Source: Cadophora sp. MPI-SDFR-AT-0126 (Eukaryota > Ascomycota > Leotiomycetes > Helotiales > Ploettnerulaceae). Taken from it: DNA of 64,000 nucleotides. The stretch lies in assembly GCA_020747065.1 (NCBI GenBank), contig JAGMVK010000027.1, positions 1 to 64,000 on the forward strand. Direction: 5' to 3'. Shown here piece after piece: positions 58,915-64,000 of this stretch. Within the stretch, counting starts at the first letter, position 1; every line of letters begins with the position of its first letter. A program made the position numbers and the translations under genes. The notes under the pieces were generated by a model. The model had not been told where the DNA came from and made no database searches. It was given only the letters and a program-made list of their open reading frames with translations.

Positions 58915-60045
58915 ATGCCTTCAACATTTTCCGCCATGTTTCCCCCAGCTCCAACATTCACAGAAAAAGATCTCCCCTCCCTCACTGGCAAGGTGTACAT
59001 CGTCACCGGAGCGGCATCTGGGGTCGGGTTCGAACTCGCCAAGATTCTTTACCTCGCAGGAGGAACTGTATATATCGCTGCGCGGTCCACGACACGATGC
59101 GAAGGCGCAATCGACAAAATAAAGACCCAAACCAGTGGTGTGAAGTCCTCAGGAAAGTTGGAGAGTATGGTAGTCGATCTCGCAGATTTAAGAACGGTGA
59201 AGGGTGCTATCGATGAGTTTCTGCGTCGCGAGACGAGGCTCGATGTCTTAGTGCATAATGCTGGAGTGATGACTCCACCGGCTGGGAGCAAGGACAAACA
59301 TGTTCGTCAAAATCTCAATCCAGAGGATGATGAAGGCGGCTGACAAAAGGGCGATACAGGGGCACGATCTCGAAATGGGCACAAATTGCCTCGCACCGTA
59401 TCTCCTGACTGTCCTCCTTGAACCTATCCTTATTCATACAGCCGCTTCATCCCCTTCGCTCAGTGTCAGAGTTGTCTTTGTGGTATCGCTCCTACAGTTG
59501 GTCCCAGCGGGTGCGATGTCATTCGACAGTGAGGGGGCTCCGAAAGTATTGCCCAAAGCCATGGATAACTATATGCAGACCAAGGCAGGCGGAACGATGC
59601 TGGCGACCGAATTCGCGAAGCGTTTGGGAAGCAATGGGATACTCAGCGTGGTGAGGAGGACCAACATCGTGGGTGGAGACTGAAGCTGATCGAGACCAGA
59701 GTGTGCATCCAGGGTTGATGAGGACTGAACTGCAGCGCAACATGGGTGTCATCGGGCCCGCAATCATGGTGCGTTTGGACATTCTGAACGAGTTCCTATG
59801 CTGACGAAACTTTCTAGAAACTCCTCTTCAAAGGACCCGTATACGGTGCCTACTCCGAAATGTACGCCGGATTCTCACCCGAGCTCGAAGCGAAACACAA
59901 CGGTGGATATGTGATGGCTTGGGGCCGGATTGCGCCGCTCCCTGACGACATTTCCAAAGCGCTCAAAGGCAAAGCGGAAGGGGGAAGTGGAGCTCGGCAA
60001 ATCTTTGTCGAATACTGCGATCGTGAGACGAAGGAGTTTAGATAG
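58915..60045 (+). CDS. Short-chain dehydrogenase, WW-oxidoreductase-like
   Basis: Classical SDR. Four exons, 58915-59301, 59360-59650, 59700-59768, 59818-60045; 975 nt, 324 residues, phases exact. Landmarks: VYIVTGAASGVGFELAKILY (cofactor loop), VYIAARSTTRCEGA, VVDLADL, LDVLVHNAGVMTPP, then, across intron 1, HGHDLEMGTNCLAPYLLTVL, NYMQTKAGGTMLATEFAK (active-site Tyr and Lys), VHPGLMRTELQR and the tail RQIFVEYCDRETKEF. The serine of the usual catalytic triad would lie in VVFVVSLLQL. Divergent from the SDR at 56287-57736, with which it shares only family-level similarity. Confidence 0.87.
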
Positions 60046-60399
60046 CGGTAAGATTGTGCTGAGAGAGGTTTCCATCATGTGATTGTAAACAGTTGAACAA
60101 CTGTTGTTGCGTCACAAATTGAACTATTACCTCGACTCCAGAACTTAACCCTACATCTGACATTGGGGTCGCTTTGCCATGTGAGTAGCGCATCAGATAT
60201 CCTAATGAAACAACAGGGAAACCTTAAATGCGTCGCAATATTTAATTTCTGGGCTGTATGGAAATCGCGCCCCGAATCCCCACCACGGAACAAGTACCGC
60301 TTGCATATTCATTGATGTAGGGAGGGCTGCAGAATAAGAGGTCGAGTCTACAACCAGTGCCAAACTCAATGTATACGTGTATCCGAAATGCCCAAGTCC
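60046..60399. other. Short convergent intergenic region
   Basis: Between the stops of the SDR and the OrsD-type gene. Only shadow frames seen. Confidence 0.5.
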
Positions 60400-62007
60400 C
60401 TAGATGCCTTCCATCAGCCATAGTACCCAATGACGCCATTCCGGATCCAACTGGTCGTAAATACGTAACAACAACCTCCTCCTGAAGCCTTGCATATACC
60501 AGCTTGAGTCAAAAGGTTTGAGTAGAACACAATAATGAGCCAACAGGACCAGAGCAGCCGGGTCATCGTTTTTGAGTAGGGTCAAATAGTCTGAAGAGAC
60601 TTGTGCTGGCCAGATCCGCACCGCGATACAGACTGTATAGACTGAATGTGACTGAGCTGTCTGGACTTTGGAAAATGCGCTTGAAAGTGTTTCGAAAGCT
60701 GCCGAGATCGGCGACTGAGATGGTTCGGTAGACATTGATGTCTGTGTCTGGGGGGCTGCTTTGCTCCCATTTCCAGCGAAGGGTATTGCACTCAGGAGTC
60801 TGAGACGCCGAGAATGCTCTGTATTCTCTGGTGCTGGAGCAAGATACTCGGGGAAAATAGTTTCCTGTAAGATTAGGGACAGCGGGCCGTTCAACATGTA
60901 TTGCCATGTGTCATTGAAGATGTTGCGGCTGCCCCGAATGATGTACAACCAGTCCAGTAAACCTGATCTATTCCCCCTTCTCGCAAGCACGAGTTCCTCA
61001 TCCTGATCTTCTGATGCGTAGCAGTAGATAAGGAGGAGCTTTGAGAATGCAACTAGCGGATGGCAAGTCTCTTCGTCGACCTTTGCTATGCTGGAGGAGA
61101 ATAAAGGCAAGGCTTTGTTTTGATACGAAGCAGCTTTTAATCGGTAGTTTTTCCTCTCTGGAAGTCGCAGATGTGCGAGGTGTAGCGCTGATAACGCCAG
61201 TATACCATACTTCAGGAAAGGGTAGCTGCATGCCATTTCGGGAATTGTCGTTTGCCATAGTCTTCGACTCCCTGAGCTGTGGCCAACCTCAAGACAAGTG
61301 GAAGCCCTGAAATGCTGAAGAAGATCAAGGTCTTCCAAGGTCCAACTAGAAAAATTTCCCGGCGGAGCTTTGTTGACTGCGGGTGGTTGCATGGGAGAAG
61401 GTGATGCGAGCCCACGCACTGCAAAGTACCTCAGCTGATTACCACGGAAAAAGGTCTGCAAAACGACTCGGCGCCAGCGAGCTTCGTTTATTATCACGCC
61501 GTTGTGTGTGTGGGCCCAGTGCCTCTTCATGCGCTTGACAGTAACGGAGAGATGGTCACACCCGCTCAATCCACAGGCAAAGCCTCGTTGAGTGGGGAGG
61601 AATGGCACAGGGGTGGCGTCGTATTTGGGCAAAGGGACGTCTTTCGGGTTGGCGAGGTTGAGGCTTCGAGTATATGCCATAAACCCCTCGCGATCTGAGC
61701 GACAGATGCCATGGAGCTCTTTGAGATGGCGAGAGACGGCCAACGGTTGTATCGCATACTGACATTCTTTGCATATCAGGACTCGATAATGTGGGAGGTA
61801 GGTGAGCAGCCGGGATTGCCGAGAGGTAGGCACGATGCGCTGGACAGCCTGTATGCCGGCGCTTCTAGTCTGATCACAGTCGTTCATGTTAGAGCAGAGT
61901 TGCGGAGGTAATACTGTGCAGTAGTAGTAATACGGAGGCAAGGTAGCTGTGAGGATTCGGCCAGGGTCATCTAAATGTACACCGCATGAAGGTTTAGGTA
62001 ATGCCAT
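60400..62007 (-). CDS. OrsD-type zinc-finger-like regulator with C6-factor C-terminus
   Basis: A single open frame of 535 codons from 62007; the family start is more likely the in-frame ATG near 61888 (MNDCDQTRS). The N-terminal OrsD domain (DUF3505) is clear: LLTYLPHYRVLICKECQYAI with the paired Cys and later His of SRHLKELHGIC, then GFACGLSGCDHLSVTVKRMK and HWAHTHN. The middle and C-terminal parts resemble fungal C6 transcription factors: YPFLKYGILALSALHLAHL, QNKALPLFSSSIAKV, LLDWLYIIRG and DDPAALVLLAHYCVLLKPFD, ending WRHWVLWLMEGI. Likely a nuclear regulator. No metabolite backbone gene is visible in the window, so its targets are unknown. Confidence 0.8.
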   Translation of the reverse strand: MALPKPSCGVHLDDPGRILTATLPPYYYYCTVLPPQLCSNMNDCDQTRSAGIQAVQRIVPTSRQSRLLTYLPHYRVLICKECQYAIQPLAVSRHLKELHGICRSDREGFMAYTRSLNLANPKDVPLPKYDATPVPFLPTQRGFACGLSGCDHLSVTVKRMKRHWAHTHNGVIINEARWRRVVLQTFFRGNQLRYFAVRGLASPSPMQPPAVNKAPPGNFSSWTLEDLDLLQHFRASTCLEVGHSSGSRRLWQTTIPEMACSYPFLKYGILALSALHLAHLRLPERKNYRLKAASYQNKALPLFSSSIAKVDEETCHPLVAFSKLLLIYCYASEDQDEELVLARRGNRSGLLDWLYIIRGSRNIFNDTWQYMLNGPLSLILQETIFPEYLAPAPENTEHSRRLRLLSAIPFAGNGSKAAPQTQTSMSTEPSQSPISAAFETLSSAFSKVQTAQSHSVYTVCIAVRIWPAQVSSDYLTLLKNDDPAALVLLAHYCVLLKPFDSSWYMQGFRRRLLLRIYDQLDPEWRHWVLWLMEGI

Positions 62008-62198
62008 CTCTCTGTATAACGTGACTTATCCCTTCAGCTGCCCAGAAACGCCTTCGCTACAGGGCACGTGCGCTCCGCACAGTTGCTTTTGGAGCAACCT
62101 GTGTGCTAGCCTAGCTAGCACGACCCCGAAAGCTCCTCTTCTCAGCATTATTATACTTCTTGATTTAATACTAAGTATGTATAAGGCACTTGCGTACC
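62008..62198. other. Intergenic with a short palindrome
   Basis: Holds GTGCTAGCCTAGCTAGCAC at about 62103-62121, a 7-bp stem with a 5-nt loop. No gene. Confidence 0.5.
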
Positions 62199-62425
62199 TT
62201 AGCTGAGGGGTGCCCTAGCCCCACCCTCAGACTCCCCTCCCACCCCGCTTCGGGGTATCTTGCCGTAGCCAGCCTTGCCTTTGCTCGTGCCTCCTATCAC
62301 ATCCTTGAAAATGACCTCCTCTGCTCCCAATCTGTGCGAAAATATAGAATACTTCTTGGGTATGTCGCCTTCAAAGAATTCAGTCAGGCGCAAATTCCCA
62401 TCGTTGCTGTATTGTAGAGACGCAT
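62199..62425 (-). pseudogene. HET-domain N-terminal fragment
   Basis: An ATG at 62425 begins MRLYNTATMG, then one base is missing and the frame continues LRLTEFFEGDIPKKYSIFSH, EEVIFKDVIGG and KGKAGYGKI, the usual opening of fungal HET (heterokaryon incompatibility) proteins. It then runs into unrelated sequence and a stop at 62199, and the rest of the domain is absent. It lies about 150 bp from the repeat at 62573-63290. Confidence 0.75.
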
Positions 62426-62572
62426 TATTCGACTAGGTTCGAGGATCGTGAAGAGGAGGAATCTCGGCAGTAGATGAGCCGTCGAATTGGCATAGATGCG
62501 AATGGAAAGACTTCATGTCGGGTGGAGGTTGATGCACTCAGCTGGGCGGCAGCCTTGCGGTAATAGCATCGT

Positions 62573-63290
62573 TGTACATAACTAGAAGCGCGCAACACCG
62601 GCCTAGTTTCTCAGGCTCTCCGTAAGAATGCTGGAAGTCATGAGCATAATGGATGCTTATCGCTCAAACGGAAGATAAAGAAGTCTGGGAATGAGTGATT
62701 AAAGAATAAACTCAGGACACAGTTTACCGTCCTTTATCTATTTTGTACCTATCTCTTGTCGAATTCTAGCCTTAAGTCTCAGGATGGCACTTATTAAGCA
62801 GGTTAACCTACGGCAACGTTGCGGCGCTTTGCCTGAGGTGCGGGGTCTGCCGAGCCAAAAATCGTTAGCTTCGTCGATCAGAAGTACCAAACCGCATGGC
62901 AGCTCTGCAGCTGTTTACACGCCATAGCAGCCACAAAGCTTATGAAGCTCTTTGACAAAGATATTAGGATTTAAAGCTCAGCTAAGAACTTTTAAGGTGT
63001 ATAAGAAATAATAAGAGCTCGCCAGTATAGCTATGGCAAAGAACTTTAATAAAGCTTAAAAGGAGACTTCTCAAGAATCAGGCGAAGACGCGACGATGCA
63101 TATTCAAAATTTCTTTGGAGTGAGTTAAGTTACTAATTAATACCTGGGTAACACAGCTAATCCCTTGTTTTTATTGATTTGTAATTTGGTGTGGAGATTG
63201 AGATGCTTAAAGTCCAAGTATCTCTCGTTTTTCTCGGCACGCAGGGTTTCTCGGCACGTAGGGAGGGACGTTAGAATTTCTTTTTCTGCC
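62573..63290 (+). repeat. Repeat element, most complete copy
   Basis: About 720 bp. The left part (62573-62890) matches 49223-49504 directly, and the right part (about 62850-63280) matches 47571-47990 in inverted orientation, ending with two tandem CTCGGCAC motifs around 63235-63260. Interior AT-rich in part. No coding frame. A non-autonomous transposon is the likely nature, but clean terminal inverted repeats were not found. Confidence 0.7.
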
Positions 63291-63515
63291 AACCTCATTT
63301 CATCATGACCCCTTTCATTCCTATTTTTTTACGCTAGATCAGCATCCAGCCTTCCTCATGACAGGCCACTCTCCCCCCCCCCCACCTTCCATACATTCCA
63401 CAACACGACCGCTATACCTGTAGAGATCACTTCGCAGATCTTGGGTCATATTGTCGCCGACGCTCGACCATGAGCGCTAGGTGGCGGTGTCAGGGCCCAT
63501 GCTGCACACCACCCA
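63291..63515. other. Intergenic with C-homopolymer
   Basis: Contains a C11-type homopolymer run near 63372-63383 and no gene. Confidence 0.5.
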
Positions 63516-64000
63516 GTGGCATCAGTATCGAGGGCATTCCGTTCGACCTACCTCAACTACCCCTACTTAAAGTCCACGAAAGGCAGAGAGACTACGCCAG
63601 TCAAAGTCCGTATTAGTGAAGCCTTCGAGTTCTGCGACCTCCGGACTTTATCAGCCTTTTTCGAAGACGGTCCTGGCCGAGACGCCACAATTTTACCACA
63701 CGTTCAGTTCCTCAGTATCTCACACATCGACGACCATACCGCCACGGGCTGGGGCCAGCGGACTACCGATTATGCCTACGAGGCTGCTGAACACCTTCAC
63801 AAACACTGGAGTTCTATGCAATATCGTGGCTTCAAATCTGCCTCCCTTCACCACTTGCGATATCTTCCATCGACGACCCGGGAATATGGAGCCTTTTGAA
63901 GATCCGTAACCTTCCTCACCTGACAATTCGTGGTCCATACGGTTGTATCACGCCTGAAGTCCGCAAACATCTCAAGGCGCGCACACATACAAAGAAGCTG
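63516..64000 (+). pseudogene. F-box/LRR-like hypothetical protein, frameshifted and cut by window edge
   Basis: The first frame reads ISEAFEFCDLRTLSAFFE and WGQRTTDYAYEAAEHL; a second frame gives LPPFTTCDI; after an apparent 4-nt insertion (TTCC near 63860) a third frame gives DDPGIWSLLKIRNLPHLTIR and PEVRKHLKARTHTKKL to the window end. This order resembles fungal F-box/leucine-rich-repeat-like hypothetical proteins. At least two frame changes make an intact gene unlikely. No F-box itself is visible. Confidence 0.5.

Noticed and set aside
1..64000. Giant-transposon (Starship) captain gene
   Set aside because: I looked for a tyrosine-recombinase (DUF3435-type) frame at the edges of the repeat-rich zone and found none in the window.
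1..64000. tRNA or rRNA genes
   Set aside because: No stretch with a convincing tRNA A/B-box pair and cloverleaf or conserved rRNA sequence was noticed; a covariance-model scan would be needed to exclude a tRNA.

Overview
The window is nuclear DNA of a filamentous ascomycete (Pezizomycotina). Genes carry many short introns (about 45-80 nt) with GTRAGT-like donors and CTRAC branch sites, and the products are typical of this group: GH10 and GH39 xylan enzymes, a CmcJ-type oxygenase, SDR and NmrA reductases, OrsD-type and C6 regulators, HET fragments and BCS1-like AAA proteins. Several AT-rich, TA-rich, stop-saturated islands (1-6150, 13.3-15.1 kb, 22.8-23.1 kb, 29.5-31.35 kb) look like repeat-induced point mutation (RIP) of transposons. 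I cannot name a species.

Layout. 1-6150: RIP island. 7.9-9.9 kb: intact secreted type-B carboxylesterase. 11.0-16.5 kb: divergent GH39 beta-xylosidase and GH10 xylanase, separated by a RIP-degraded Tc1/mariner-like element with 44-bp identical TIRs and TA target duplications. 17.8-20.8 kb: sterol glucosyltransferase-like gene broken by two frameshifts and a stop. 21.8-23.4 kb: C6-regulator pseudogene and a Csm3/Swi3-like C-terminal fragment. 23.7-24.8 kb: intact CmcJ/AsaB-like oxygenase. 25.5-27.9 kb: broken amidase. 28.2-28.7 kb: small hypothetical gene. 29.5-31.35 kb: AT island ending in a minisatellite, then an abrupt GC-rich start. 32.9-37.0 kb: convergent pair, an acidic Myb/AT-hook protein and a DUF7924 PD-(D/E)XK-fold protein. 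38.6-41.4 kb: unrecognised small genes with repeats. 42.4-46.7 kb: a ten-exon reading frame joining a BCS1-like AAA ATPase to a DUF7025-type AAA ATPase. 47.5-51.1 kb: repeat copies, a macrodomain gene, HET and bHLH fragments and a palindrome-rich cluster. 51.7-60.0 kb: two divergent paralogous NmrA-like reductases, then two divergent SDRs, with a repeat shared between the two intergenic regions. 60.4-62.0 kb: OrsD-type regulator. 62.2-64.0 kb: HET fragment, a fuller copy of the repeat and a broken F-box/LRR-like gene cut by the window edge.

Gene models were built by joining frames at splice signals. For most multi-exon genes the exon phases sum exactly to an open frame, which is the main internal check. 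The most interesting region is 31-47 kb: a DNA-binding/nuclease-fold gene pair next to a predicted double-AAA fusion, in a repeat-rich neighbourhood with incompatibility-gene debris.
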